A stretch of 64,000 nucleotides of DNA from Pseudomonadota bacterium. Lineage in GTDB: Bacteria; Pseudomonadota; Gammaproteobacteria; Steroidobacterales; GCA-2729495. Below, in pieces: positions 8,961-18,878 of the stretch. Under the pieces are notes generated by a model. That model was not told where the DNA came from and searched no databases. It saw only the letters and a list, made by a program, of their open reading frames with translations. The translations under genes and the position numbers were made by a program. Within the stretch, counting starts at the first letter, position 1. Each line of letters begins with the position of its first letter. The DNA is taken from assembly GCA_963204745.1 (NCBI GenBank), contig CAUJHF010000067.1:1-64000 (forward strand), in the 5' to 3' direction.

Positions 8961-9935
8961 ATGATTGGTGCCATTCGTATTCATTCTTTCGGTGGGCCCG
9001 AGGTCATGCAATGGGAGCAGGTAGAACTGCCGCCGCCGGCCGCAGGCGAGATCACGATCCGCCAGACCGCCATCGGCCTGAACTTCATCGATACCTATCA
9101 CCGCTCTGGCCTCTACCCGCTGACGCTGCCGGCCGGCCTGGGTACGGAAGCTGCCGGGGTAGTGGAAGCAATCGGCCCCGGGGTGAGCGGCTTCAGCGTT
9201 GGCGATGCTGTGGGCTATACCGGCCTGCCGCCCGGCGCCTATGCGGAGAAGCGCAACTGGCCCGCAGAGCGCACACTCAAACTGCCGACCGGCATCAGTG
9301 CCGAGATCGCTGCCTCGTCGATGCTCAAGGGACTGACCGCCTGGTATCTGCTGCGCCGGAGCTACCGGGTGCAGGCTGGCGATGCTGTGCTGCTCTATGC
9401 TGCCGCCGGCGGTACCGGCACCATTCTCGGTCAGTGGGCGAAATCGCTGGGCGCGAAAGTGATCGGTGTGGTCAGCTCCCCGGCCAAGGCCGAACTGGCC
9501 CGCGCCAATGGCTGCGCCGAAACCGTGCTCAGCAACGAGCCGGACTTCGTCGCCAGGATCAAATCACTGTCGGACGGCGGTGTCGCGGTGGTGTACGACT
9601 CGATCGGCAACGACACCTTCATGCAGTCACTCGACTGCCTGCGCCGGCACGGCACCATGGTGAGCTTCGGCAATGCCTCCGGCCCGGTAGCGCCTTTCTC
9701 ACCGATGGAACTGGCAAAGCGCGGTTCACTGCACCTCACCCGCCCCTCGCTGTTCGATTTCATCGCGAGCAAAGCTGACCTTGATGCCGGCGCTGCCGAG
9801 CTGTTCGGCGTGATCAGCAGCGGTGCCGTAAAGATCGGGATCGGCCAGCGCTACCCGTTGCAAGATGTGGCGCAGGCGCACCGCGACCTGGAAAGCCGCA
9901 GGACCACCGGCGCCACGCTGCTGTTGCCGGGCTAG
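8961..9935 (+). CDS. qorA: NADPH:quinone oxidoreductase (zeta-crystallin-like MDR)
   Basis: The 324-aa protein is a zinc-free medium-chain dehydrogenase/reductase. It has the GroES-like N-terminal half with NFIDTYHRSGLYP, the NADP-binding loop AAAGGTGTILGQWAK and the C-terminal LFDFIA region of quinone oxidoreductase. Length equals the E. coli enzyme (327). It reduces quinones with NADPH in the cytosol. ATG 8961 aligns with the family start; the frame is open far upstream without meaning. It is divergent from the reductase (142-bp gap) and convergent with the SYLF gene, overlapping it by 4 bp. Confidence 0.88.
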   Translation: MIGAIRIHSFGGPEVMQWEQVELPPPAAGEITIRQTAIGLNFIDTYHRSGLYPLTLPAGLGTEAAGVVEAIGPGVSGFSVGDAVGYTGLPPGAYAEKRNWPAERTLKLPTGISAEIAASSMLKGLTAWYLLRRSYRVQAGDAVLLYAAAGGTGTILGQWAKSLGAKVIGVVSSPAKAELARANGCAETVLSNEPDFVARIKSLSDGGVAVVYDSIGNDTFMQSLDCLRRHGTMVSFGNASGPVAPFSPMELAKRGSLHLTRPSLFDFIASKADLDAGAAELFGVISSGAVKIGIGQRYPLQDVAQAHRDLESRRTTGATLLLPG

Positions 9936-10492
9936 CGGTCGAGTTTGGTAATTTTCGAACCGTCCAGCGAGATGCCGGCCATCAGGCCCTTCTGACCAAC
10001 CATGAAAGCGACGATGGGCTTTTTGAGGGTCGCGGTATCGATGGTGCCGCTCGCGCCCACGTCGATCAGCGTGATGTTGCCATCGACACCGGCTTTCCAG
10101 CCCTTGCTGTCACGAAACTGCCTGAGCGCTCCGGCATCCAGAAACACCATGATGATGTCGCGCTTCTGGCCGCCGGCCTGGAATCCGACCGAACCGGAAA
10201 AGATGCTGTAGTAACCGCTCGTCTTGCCGCCTATACGCAGCGCACCCTCGCCGCCCTCACCGGCGATCACAAAACCGGCCTTGATCACCTCGGCAAAGAC
10301 CAGCACACCCTGGGCTTCGGCCAGCACCTTTGCGGAACCGGGAACTTCGGCCTTCAGCCGACCCAGCGCTGCGTTGACCTTGGCGTCGATCTCGGCAGCG
10401 GTTGAAGCGTGGGCTGCAAAAGGAACGCTAATACACAGCAGTACAACCAGCCCGAACAGCCTGCAAAATGATGTCGTAGCGACCTGCTTCAT
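9932..10492 (-). CDS. SYLF/Ysc84-type lipid-binding domain protein, exported
   Basis: This 186-aa protein has a signal peptide (cleavage near AAHA-ST, residue 29), then a SYLF (DUF500) domain recognisable from AKGVLVFAEVIKAGF-like and GFQAGGQKRDIIMVF segments. The family binds phosphoinositides in eukaryotes; bacterial members are periplasmic or outer-membrane associated with no settled role. Start ATG 10492 is chosen over a site 14 codons upstream because GGGGAG lies just before it and the signal peptide begins there. It follows gorA by 45 bp on the same strand and may be cotranscribed. Confidence 0.82.
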   Translation of the reverse strand: MKQVATTSFCRLFGLVVLLCISVPFAAHASTAAEIDAKVNAALGRLKAEVPGSAKVLAEAQGVLVFAEVIKAGFVIAGEGGEGALRIGGKTSGYYSIFSGSVGFQAGGQKRDIIMVFLDAGALRQFRDSKGWKAGVDGNITLIDVGASGTIDTATLKKPIVAFMVGQKGLMAGISLDGSKITKLDR

Positions 10493-10537
10493 GATGACTC
10501 CCCTGGACAGCGGGAAAGAAAATAAATCCGGCACCTT

Positions 10538-11884
10538 TTAGCGCATCGTGACGAGTTCTTCGGCGGCGGTGGGGTGAATTGCCACGGTGTCGTCGAAGTC
10601 GCGTTTGGTGGCGCCCATGCGGATCGCTACGGCAAAGCCCTGCAGCATCTCGTCGGCGCCGGGTCCCATTATGTGGCAGCCCACTACTTTCTGCTCCGCG
10701 CCGGCGGTGACCAGCTTCATGCGCGTCTTTGGCTTGAGCGTGGTCATGCCATTCCACAGCGGGACGAAGGTTGAACTGTACACCTTGACCTGATCGCCGA
10801 ACTTTTCGCGAGCTTCGCGCTCGCTGAGCCCGCAGGTGCCGATCGGCGGATGGCTGAAGATCACCGTGGGGATATTGCTGTAGTCCAGACAGCGATCTTT
10901 CATGCCGCCAAATACCCGGTCGGACAGACGCCGGCCGGCAGCCACCGCAACCGGCGTCAGCGCTGCGCGACCCGTAACGTCACCGAGCGCATAAATGTGC
11001 GGGACTGTCGTTACCTGCCAGGCATCAGTCGGGATGAAACCGGCCTTGTCGGTGTGCACACCAGCCGCTTCGAGTCCGAGATCAGCGGTAGCCGGCACGC
11101 GGCCGATCACCCAGAACAGCGCATCGAAAGGCCCGTGGCGGCGACCATCCTCGGTGGAGAGCTGCAAACCGTCTGCGCAGCGCTGCAGCCCGGTCGGCAC
11201 TGCGTTACCGACAAAGTTGATGCCGTCCGCAGCCAGCGCCTCCATAACGCCGTCCTGCAGTGATTCGTCCAGATAGCGGAGCACGCGGGCGTGACGGGCG
11301 AGCAGCGTCACCTCCGAACCGAGCGCACGCAGCGCTCCGGCAAACTCGACGGCGATATAGCCCGCACCGACCAGCGCGACGCGCTCCGGCCGTTGCTCCA
11401 GGGCAAAGAAATCGTCCGAGACCAGGCCCAGCTCACTGCCGGGCAGATCCGGTACCTGCGGACGGCCACCGGTCGCGACGATGATGTGCGGTGCCGACAG
11501 GGCCCGCCCGGCTACCGTAACGGTGTGGGGATCGCTGAAGCGCGCATGGCCCACGACATGCGCGATGTTCTTCCTCTCGAGATTGGCCGCATAGATGCCG
11601 TTCAGGCGCCGGATGTAGGCATCGCGCCTGGCCTTGAAGCCCGCCCAGTCCTGCCCTTTTACGGTAACGTCGAAACCATAGTCGCGAGCGTCATGCATCA
11701 GGTGCGCAAGGCTCGCAGCGTTGTAGACCAGCTTCTTCGGTACACAGCCGACGTTGACACAGGTCCCGCCCAGCGCCGCAAACTCGATCAAGGCGACCCG
11801 GGCGCCATATTCCGCCGCACGCTGCGCGGCCGCGAGGCCGCCGCTGCCGCCGCCAATCACGATGAGATCGAACTGTTCCGCCAT
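10538..11884 (-). CDS. gorA: Glutathione-disulfide reductase
   Basis: The 448-aa flavoprotein has the FAD loop GGGSGG, the redox-active disulfide [13 protein letters not shown] (C42, C47), a central NADPH-binding [12 protein letters not shown] segment and the C-terminal HPTAAEE motif that supplies the catalytic histidine from the partner subunit. It reduces GSSG to GSH with NADPH and keeps the cytosolic thiol pool reduced. Length matches E. coli Gor (450). It is divergent from prlC with a 140-bp shared upstream region. Confidence 0.93.
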   Translation of the reverse strand: MAEQFDLIVIGGGSGGLAAAQRAAEYGARVALIEFAALGGTCVNVGCVPKKLVYNAASLAHLMHDARDYGFDVTVKGQDWAGFKARRDAYIRRLNGIYAANLERKNIAHVVGHARFSDPHTVTVAGRALSAPHIIVATGGRPQVPDLPGSELGLVSDDFFALEQRPERVALVGAGYIAVEFAGALRALGSEVTLLARHARVLRYLDESLQDGVMEALAADGINFVGNAVPTGLQRCADGLQLSTEDGRRHGPFDALFWVIGRVPATADLGLEAAGVHTDKAGFIPTDAWQVTTVPHIYALGDVTGRAALTPVAVAAGRRLSDRVFGGMKDRCLDYSNIPTVIFSHPPIGTCGLSEREAREKFGDQVKVYSSTFVPLWNGMTTLKPKTRMKLVTAGAEQKVVGCHIMGPGADEMLQGFAVAIRMGATKRDFDDTVAIHPTAAEELVTMR

Positions 11885-12024
11885 GCAAATCGCCCTGCTG
11901 TCCCGGGATAGGCCTCCAGTCTAGCAAGCGGACGGAATTCGCTGATTCCTGTCTTGGGGATCGGCGGGCGTTTCCGTTAGCATTCCTGACCGCGTTTTTG
12001 CACATCCACACCCCGGGTCAAGTC

Positions 12025-14064
12025 TTGAACAACAATCCCCTGCTACGGGAAGGCGGCCTGCCCGCTTTCGCACACATCCGGCCTGAGCACATCGAGCCAG
12101 CGGTAGTGGCAACGATCGAGGCAAGTCGCGCTGAACTCGACCAGCTGATCGAAGCGACCAGTCAGTCCGATCCTGATTTTGATACCGTGGTCTTGCCGCT
12201 TGAAGCGCTGGGCGACCGGCTGCACCGCGTCTGGTCACCGGTGCGCCATCTGCAATCGGTGGCCAATACGCCCGAGCTGCGCGCCGCCTACGATGCCTGT
12301 CTGCCGGCGCTGTCGCGATACGCCACCGAGCTCAGCCACAATCAGTGGCTCTACCGGCTCTATCAGCGGCTCAGCGAAGGCAAGGCGGCGCAAAAGGACG
12401 GCGTACGCGAGGGCGGCGGGCGCCTGCTGGAACTCGCGATCCGTGACTTCACCCTGGCCGGCGTACACCTGCCCGAAGACCGGAAAGCGCGCTTCAAGGC
12501 CATCATGGAGGAGCTGGCGCAGACTGAAGCCGGCTTCGAGCACAACGTGCTCGACTCTGCAGCCGCCTGGTCACTGCACATCAGCGATGCGGAGCGGGTT
12601 AAAGGCATACCGGAACATGTACTGGAACCGGCTGCCGAGCGGGCCCGGGAGGCCGGCAAGTCCGGCTGGATCCTGCAGCTCGACCAGCCCACCTATGTAG
12701 ATGTGGTCACTCATGCCGACGATCGCGAGCTGCGCCGGCAACTCTACCGGGCATGGGTCACGCGCGCCTCGGATCAGGCCGACTATTCACCCGACAACGA
12801 CAACAGTGCGGTGATGGAGCGCATCCTGGCCTTGCGCCACGAGGCCGCACAGATCGTCGGCTACGCGGATTTTGCCGACTATTCGCTGGCGACCAAGATG
12901 GCGAAGTCGGCGGATGAAGTGCGCGCTTTCCTCATGGATCTGGTCGCACATTCGCGGGCAGCGGCGAAACGCGAGCTGGCTGAACTCGAAGCCTTCGCCG
13001 GACTCAGCCTTGAGCCCTGGGATATCGCCTATTACTCCGAAAAGCTGCGCCACCAGAAGTACGCCATCTCCGACGAGGAACTGCGGCCCTTCTTCCCGCT
13101 GCCACGGGTCATGTCCGGCCTGTTCAGCGTGCTCGAAAAGCTCTATGGCCTGCGCATCTCGCTGGTCGAAGGCATCGAGACCTGGGACCAGAGCGCAGCC
13201 TACTACCAGCTGACCGGCAAGGACGATCAGCCCGTCGGCGGTTTCTACGTGGATTTTTTCGCCCGCTCAAACAAGCGCGCCGGCGCCTGGATGGATCAGT
13301 GCCTGAATCGCGGCCGCGATCACGGACAGTTGCAGGTACCGGTCGCACATCTGGTCTGCAACTATGCGCGCCCGTCCGGCGACCGGCCGTCACTGCTGAC
13401 GCATGACGAGGTTGTAACGCTGTTCCACGAGATGGGCCATGTGCTCCATCACTTGCTGACGCGCATCGACTACCCCAGCGTGGCAGGGATTAACGGTGTG
13501 CCCTGGGATGCTGTCGAACTGCCCAGCCAGTTCATGGAAACCTTCGCCTGGGAACCCGAGGTTGTCTCGCTCTGCTCGGCCCATTACCAGACCGGCGAAC
13601 CGCTGCCAGCGGCGATTCTCAGAAGCCTGCGTGAATCGAAGAATTTCCAGGCCGGCCTGGACCTGGTGCGGCAGATCGAGTTCGCGCTCTTTGACATGCG
13701 CATCCACACCGGACCAGTACCGGCCGACAGCGCGCGTATCGCCGGGATCCTGCGCGAAGTACGGGCCGAGGTAGCGGCCATCCGCCACCCGGATTGGAAC
13801 CGCTTTGCACACGCCTTCACGCATATCTTTGGCGGCGGTTATGCAGCGGGGTATTACAGCTACAAGTGGGCTGAAGTTCTGGCGGCCGATGCTTTTGGCG
13901 CTTTCGAGGAAGGCGGTCTGTTCAATGCGGATCTGGCCCGGCGTTTCCGGGAAAACATCCTCGAGATCGGTGGTTCGCGGGATATCGCCGAAGCCTTTAT
14001 CGCTTTCCGCGGACGGCCTGCGCATGTGGATGCGCTGCTGAAGCAAACCGGAATCACGGCGTGA
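12025..14064 (+). CDS. prlC: Oligopeptidase A (M3 family)
   Basis: This is a zinc metallopeptidase of 679 aa, almost exactly the size of E. coli OpdA/PrlC (680). The HExxH motif is HEMGH at residues 468-472. It degrades oligopeptides, including cleaved signal peptides, in the cytosol. No ATG is available at the family's start. TTG 12025 gives MNNNPLLREGGLP, which fits the conserved N-terminus (MTNPLL), and is preferred to TTG 11998; neither has a strong ribosome-binding site, so expression may be low. Its TGA stop overlaps the GTG start of the exonuclease gene. The same prlC-exonuclease neighbourhood recurs in several gammaproteobacteria, from memory. Confidence 0.9.
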   Translation: MNNNPLLREGGLPAFAHIRPEHIEPAVVATIEASRAELDQLIEATSQSDPDFDTVVLPLEALGDRLHRVWSPVRHLQSVANTPELRAAYDACLPALSRYATELSHNQWLYRLYQRLSEGKAAQKDGVREGGGRLLELAIRDFTLAGVHLPEDRKARFKAIMEELAQTEAGFEHNVLDSAAAWSLHISDAERVKGIPEHVLEPAAERAREAGKSGWILQLDQPTYVDVVTHADDRELRRQLYRAWVTRASDQADYSPDNDNSAVMERILALRHEAAQIVGYADFADYSLATKMAKSADEVRAFLMDLVAHSRAAAKRELAELEAFAGLSLEPWDIAYYSEKLRHQKYAISDEELRPFFPLPRVMSGLFSVLEKLYGLRISLVEGIETWDQSAAYYQLTGKDDQPVGGFYVDFFARSNKRAGAWMDQCLNRGRDHGQLQVPVAHLVCNYARPSGDRPSLLTHDEVVTLFHEMGHVLHHLLTRIDYPSVAGINGVPWDAVELPSQFMETFAWEPEVVSLCSAHYQTGEPLPAAILRSLRESKNFQAGLDLVRQIEFALFDMRIHTGPVPADSARIAGILREVRAEVAAIRHPDWNRFAHAFTHIFGGGYAAGYYSYKWAEVLAADAFGAFEEGGLFNADLARRFRENILEIGGSRDIAEAFIAFRGRPAHVDALLKQTGITA

Positions 14065-14843
14065 AGCTTGCCACCTGGAACGTCAATTCGATCCGGCAGC
14101 GCCTGCCGCACGTTCTCGACTGGCTGAACGCCAATGAGCCGGATGTACTCGCCCTGCAGGAAATCAAGACAGAGGCAGACAAGTTCCCGCTGGCCGAGAT
14201 CGAGGGCAGCGGTTATCGCTGCGTCCTCAGCGGACAGAAGGCATATAACGGGGTTGCGCTGATCTCCCGCGATGCACCGGCTGATGTCATCGTCGACATT
14301 CCCGACTTCGCCGACGAACAACGTCGTGTAATCGCCGCCAGCTACGGTGATACCCGCATCATCAATGTCTATGTACCGAACGGCCAGAGCGTCGGCTCGG
14401 ACAAATACCGCTACAAGCTGGACTGGCTGGACGCGATGCACGGCTGGCTGGAAGGCGAGCTGAAGAAATACGAACGGCTGGCCATTGTCGGGGATTTCAA
14501 TATCGCACCGGATGATCGCGATGTGCACGATCCGGAACTGTGGCGCGACCAGGTCCTGTGCAGCGGCCCGGAACGCGAGCGCCTGGCGGCACTGCTCGAG
14601 CTCGGCCTGGTGGACACCTTCCGGCTTTCGGAGCAGCCGGAAAAGTCCTTTTCGTGGTGGGATTACCGGCAGATGGGCTTCAGGCTGAACCGGGGCCTGC
14701 GCATCGACCTGATCCTGGCGTCCAGAGCACTTGCGGCGGACTGCTCGACCACCCTCATAGACAAACTGCCCCGGAAGCTCCAAAAGCCCTCCGACCACGC
14801 GCCGGTACTGGCCGTTTTTCGCAACGAAGCCGCCACGGTCTGA
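14061..14843 (+). CDS. xthA: Exodeoxyribonuclease III (AP endonuclease)
   Basis: The 260-aa protein carries the exonuclease III fold motifs: WNVNSIR at the start, LQEIKT with the metal-binding glutamate, GDFNIAPDDRDVHD, and the C-terminal SDHAPV catalytic aspartate-histidine. It nicks DNA 5' to abasic sites and removes 3' nucleotides or blocks in base-excision repair. The GTG start at 14061 overlaps the prlC stop (GTGA), so translation is likely coupled. Confidence 0.92.
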   Translation: MKLATWNVNSIRQRLPHVLDWLNANEPDVLALQEIKTEADKFPLAEIEGSGYRCVLSGQKAYNGVALISRDAPADVIVDIPDFADEQRRVIAASYGDTRIINVYVPNGQSVGSDKYRYKLDWLDAMHGWLEGELKKYERLAIVGDFNIAPDDRDVHDPELWRDQVLCSGPERERLAALLELGLVDTFRLSEQPEKSFSWWDYRQMGFRLNRGLRIDLILASRALAADCSTTLIDKLPRKLQKPSDHAPVLAVFRNEAATV

Positions 14844-14943
14844 TCCGGGCGCGGCGCAGCTTCATTCGAAGCTCCGCCGGTCCGACCGCTATTGTTTGCG
14901 TACGGGCCGGCATGTAAGTTGGCGCACCATGGGGTCAGCTTAT

Positions 14944-17900
14944 ATGTCCGGACGTGTCTGTGGCTCGATAAATGCGGTGCTGGCAGCTTGTCTGTGTGCG
15001 ACCTCTGTACTTGCACAGGAAGCAGCAGCAACGCAGTCCGCGGCTGCGGATACGGTCGCAACATCCCTCGCCGGAGAGCCGGCCGCAGATCCGCGCATTG
15101 CCCGGATTGACGATCTCATCGCGGGCACCCTGGACGTCACCGTTTCCCCCCAATCGCTGTTTGAAACTCCCCTCACCGACGAAGCTGCGCTCCAGGTGGA
15201 AGCGCTCCGGATGCGCACGCTGCTGGCCGCGATCGATAGTGCGGCGGAGACGCCCGACACGAACATCGAAGCACCGGATCCGGCGCTGTGGCGTGGTCGC
15301 ATGGAACTGGACCGCGCGCGCCTTGCCTTCTATTCGCTGGACAAGACCGCACGTGATGCACTGCTGGAGACGCATGCAGAGCGCCAGGAAGCAGCTCAGC
15401 CGCGTGAAACGGCGGCGGAGCGCCAGGCGCGTGAGGCAGAGGCAGAGCGTCAGCGCAGCCTTGAAGCGGCGCGTACCGCACGCACCGAGGCTGAGCGGCT
15501 GGTCAAAGAAGAACTGGCACGCATCATCGCCATCGAGGCGCGTATCGCCGCAGTCATTGGCAGCTTCAGCAGGGAGCACGCGGAGCTGGCCACCCGCACG
15601 GACGCGCTGCTCGGCTGGCAGCGGCGTGTGCGCGAGGCAAAGGCGGCAGGCGATACAGAAGTCGATGCAACCTATGAGGCGATCCGCCGGACCCTGCGTG
15701 CCTCCCGTGACGAACTTTCTGCCGCGCTTGATGAGCTCGGCGGCGCCGAGTCGGCGGTTCCGGATATCGGGCCGGACGCGCTCGCCGACATTCCACCGGA
15801 TGTTCCCGCGGACGATGCACGTACGCGCCGCACCGGGGTACAGAAGGCCATCACCGAGGCGCGTCTGGCCGAGCGGGCAATCCGTGACGAACGTGCAGCA
15901 GTCCTGCTGGACGAGATCACGGTACTGAACACCGAGCGTCTCGGCCTGTTGCCCTTTCTCTCAGCGAGCAAGCGCAACGCGGTCACGGGTTTTACGCCGG
16001 CGGGCTGGGAGCAGGCGAAACTGGAGGTTTACCAGCTTTCGCTGATCCTTCGCTATCACCGGCACACAGGTACCGCATGGCTCGCCAGTTTCCGCACCAA
16101 CGGGCCTTCCGGCGTATCCATCTGGAATACGGCAATAGTGGCGATCCCCGGGCTACTGCTCGTCACCCTGTTTGTCTGGGAGAGGCGCCGGTCAGGCCAC
16201 GTTATTGCGCTGGCCGATGCCCGCCTCGAAGCGGCAGACCGCGCGGAGCGACGCGTATCGCCAAGCCTGCAGCTGCAGCTGGTGCGCTTCCTGGGCAAGG
16301 TCCACCGGCAGCTTGAATGGGTGCTGTTCTATCTGGCGACCCTGTGGCTGCTGCCGGCTTCTGTGCAAAACCTGCTCGAGGTGCAACTGCTGGTATCCGT
16401 CGTCGGCTGGGGAATCGGTGCGGCACTGGCAGTGAATGTCATCAATGCCATCGTCGCCGGTACGACGACCAACCGGATCAATGTGAATGGCGGGAGCAGC
16501 AAGATCCGGCTGCGTTCGCTGCGCCTGGTGGCGCGAACTGTCGTGATCTTCGTACTGATTCTCATCCTGAGCAGCAGACTGGTCGGACAAGGGACCATCT
16601 ACAGCTGGGCGTTCTATAGCTGCTGGTTTGCAGCCCTCCCGGTCTTTCTGGTGCTGGTGCGCTGGTGGCGGTCGATCATCTTCGAGCGCATCGATCTGGT
16701 GCGCAGGAAGACGCCGGTACAGGTCTGGGTGCTGTCGAACCGCGAAGGCTGGAAAAGCTTCCTCGCAGCGATGATCGGCGCCGTGCAGCTGTTCAGCGCC
16801 GGCACAGTAAAGAACATACGACACTGGCTGTCGGACTTTGATCTGGCACGGCGCGCTCACGCATGGCTGTTCCGGCGCGAACTTGAGCGCTTCGGCGATG
16901 CGCATGATGCGCTGGCCATGAAGCCACTGCAGACCGCGGTAATGGAGGCCCTGCATCCGGCACGGGAATGCACACGCTGGCTTGAAAGTCCGAACGATGA
17001 GCTGCTGGAACACATCATCAGCACTGCCAGGGAGCGCAAGGGTGGCATGATCGCCCTGATCGCCCCGCGCGGCATGGGCAAATCTTCGCTGATGCATGAG
17101 CTGCATGCACAGGTCGATGGCTCGGTCAGCATCGTATGCGATCCGCACACTTCGGTGGAGGCGATTCGCCGGGCCACCCAGACGCATGACCATGACGCGA
17201 CAATGGCTGATGCGCCCGGCGACAAGGCGGCACCGCTGATGCTGCTGGATGAAGCCCATTCACTGGCCAAACCGGTCATCGGCGGCCTTGCGCTGTTCGA
17301 TGAAATTATCGCCATTGCGCGTGGAAACTGCAGCGAGACGACCTGGGTGTTCGCCGTCGATGCGGCGGTCTGGCCATTTCTGAAGCGCGCGCGTGACGCG
17401 CGGCCGCTGTTCGACGAGTTGCACCACCTTGAACCGTGGAACGAAGCGCAGATCGGTGCGCTGCTGGCGCAGCGTACGGCGGATGCCGGCATTTCGCCGG
17501 TCTATACCGGGCTGCTCGACAAGCTGCCGGTTGGCGCCGACGAAATCGACCGGATGGATGCACTGAAGGCCAAGCAGGACGGTTATATGCGCATGCTCTG
17601 GGACTACGTCTCGGGCAACCCGGGACTTGCACTGGAGGCCTGGCGCTCGACTCTGGCGGAGGACGGACAGGGTACGGTTCATGTGCGGCCGCTTCAGGAG
17701 CCTGACCCCGCGATGCTGGACGCGCTGCCCGATTCATCGCTGTTCATCCTGCGTGCGATTCTGTACCTGACTCCTGCGACGGTTGAAGACGTCGCGCAGG
17801 CCACGCGCCTCAGTCACGAACAGGTGCTCAATGCATTCCGCTTCGGACAGTCCCAGGGAATCTGCGGCGGGCAAGGCGAACGCGTCTACATTCGCTGGTC

Positions 17901-17958
17901 CTGGCTGCGGGCAGTCACCCGGTTGCTGGAACGGCGCCACCTGCTGGTGAATCCATGA
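14944..17958 (+). CDS. Periplasmic coiled-coil / multi-span membrane / P-loop NTPase protein coupled to an MscS channel
   Basis: About 1004 aa in four parts. (1) Signal peptide (cleavage near SVLA-QE) and a long periplasmic segment to about residue 390, rich in Ala, Arg and Glu with coiled-coil heptads. (2) About four to five membrane helices, near residues 396-416, 457-505 and 533-576. (3) A cytosolic P-loop domain with Walker A APRGMGKSS near residue 707 and Walker B LMLLDEAHSL near 765, suggesting AAA+/STAND-type ATPase. (4) A C-terminal helical region resembling a winged helix. Its ATGA overlap with the MscS gene implies coupled translation and a shared complex. The periplasmic part recalls the coiled-coil extension of large MscK channels, but the pore is encoded separately. 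I know of no characterised family with this layout. ATG 14929 is an alternative start. Confidence 0.7.
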   Translation: MSGRVCGSINAVLAACLCATSVLAQEAAATQSAAADTVATSLAGEPAADPRIARIDDLIAGTLDVTVSPQSLFETPLTDEAALQVEALRMRTLLAAIDSAAETPDTNIEAPDPALWRGRMELDRARLAFYSLDKTARDALLETHAERQEAAQPRETAAERQAREAEAERQRSLEAARTARTEAERLVKEELARIIAIEARIAAVIGSFSREHAELATRTDALLGWQRRVREAKAAGDTEVDATYEAIRRTLRASRDELSAALDELGGAESAVPDIGPDALADIPPDVPADDARTRRTGVQKAITEARLAERAIRDERAAVLLDEITVLNTERLGLLPFLSASKRNAVTGFTPAGWEQAKLEVYQLSLILRYHRHTGTAWLASFRTNGPSGVSIWNTAIVAIPGLLLVTLFVWERRRSGHVIALADARLEAADRAERRVSPSLQLQLVRFLGKVHRQLEWVLFYLATLWLLPASVQNLLEVQLLVSVVGWGIGAALAVNVINAIVAGTTTNRINVNGGSSKIRLRSLRLVARTVVIFVLILILSSRLVGQGTIYSWAFYSCWFAALPVFLVLVRWWRSIIFERIDLVRRKTPVQVWVLSNREGWKSFLAAMIGAVQLFSAGTVKNIRHWLSDFDLARRAHAWLFRRELERFGDAHDALAMKPLQTAVMEALHPARECTRWLESPNDELLEHIISTARERKGGMIALIAPRGMGKSSLMHELHAQVDGSVSIVCDPHTSVEAIRRATQTHDHDATMADAPGDKAAPLMLLDEAHSLAKPVIGGLALFDEIIAIARGNCSETTWVFAVDAAVWPFLKRARDARPLFDELHHLEPWNEAQIGALLAQRTADAGISPVYTGLLDKLPVGADEIDRMDALKAKQDGYMRMLWDYVSGNPGLALEAWRSTLAEDGQGTVHVRPLQEPDPAMLDALPDSSLFILRAILYLTPATVEDVAQATRLSHEQVLNAFRFGQSQGICGGQGERVYIRWSWLRAVTRLLERRHLLVNP

Positions 17959-18878
17959 TCAGCCGGCTTTCAGTTCGGGCCCCACGCCTGTGTTGCTTCT
18001 TTGGCGCCGTGCTGCTGCTACTGACGGTGCCGGCCTACGCCCAGGACGCTCCGGATCTCGGGCGCATTGCCGAACTCATCCGCTGGGGCGGGGTCTTTGC
18101 ATCCATCCCCGTGCTGATCGGCGCCCTGTTTCTTATCCGGCTGATCGAAAACATCGGCGGCCGGCTCGGCAGCCAATTCTCGAACCGGCGACCGACGATC
18201 CAGAAGGTCCAGACCACTGCCCGTTTCTTCATCTATATCGCCACCCTCATCGTGACGCTGGGGCTGAGTGTCCGGCTGGACTCGACCGCACTCACTGTCA
18301 TCGGCGGTGCGCTCGCCTTCTCCATCGGCTTTGCGCTGCGTGACGTGGTTGCCTCGTTTATCGCCGGCATCACGATCATGTTCGACCGGCCCTTCCAGGT
18401 CGGCGACCGGGTCTCCTACGGCGGTGAATACGGTGACATCATCAAGATCGGCCTGCGCAGCGTGCGCATGAATACGCTCGACCACAACATCATCACCATC
18501 CCGAACAACAATGTATTCACCGGCGTCACCTCGAGCGGAAACTATGGTGAGCTCGAGATGCAGGTACCGATGGATTTCTATATCGGTGTAGACCAGGACC
18601 CGAAGCTCGCCGCCGAGATTATCCGCGAGGCCTGCCTGACCAGTCCGTATATCTTCCTGGACGAGCCCGTGCCGATACTGATAAAGCAGGAAATCCTGCA
18701 GAACTACGTCGCGATCAACCTGAAGGCACGGCCGTACGTGTTCGACTGCAAATACGAGAAGCCCTTTGAAACGGATGTACACTTCCGGGTACTCGAGGCA
18801 TTTCGCGAGCGCGGCATTGGCTCGCCGGCGGTGCTGCACCGTTCCATTGACCCGGCCGCCAATCCGGAGAATCGCTGA
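17955..18878 (+). CDS. Small-conductance mechanosensitive channel (MscS family)
   Basis: This 307-aa protein has a cleavable-looking N-terminal hydrophobic segment ending in AYA-QD, two further membrane helices and the MscS pore helix (GGALAFSIGFALRDVVASF). The beta-domain signature RPFQVGDRVSYGGEYGDI and IPNNN follow, then an alpha/beta C-terminal domain. Family members open on membrane tension and release solutes in hypo-osmotic shock. It starts 4 bp inside the end of the NTPase gene and its TGA overlaps the ATG of the following lipoprotein gene, so three proteins are made from one message. Confidence 0.9.
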   Translation: MISRLSVRAPRLCCFFGAVLLLLTVPAYAQDAPDLGRIAELIRWGGVFASIPVLIGALFLIRLIENIGGRLGSQFSNRRPTIQKVQTTARFFIYIATLIVTLGLSVRLDSTALTVIGGALAFSIGFALRDVVASFIAGITIMFDRPFQVGDRVSYGGEYGDIIKIGLRSVRMNTLDHNIITIPNNNVFTGVTSSGNYGELEMQVPMDFYIGVDQDPKLAAEIIREACLTSPYIFLDEPVPILIKQEILQNYVAINLKARPYVFDCKYEKPFETDVHFRVLEAFRERGIGSPAVLHRSIDPAANPENR

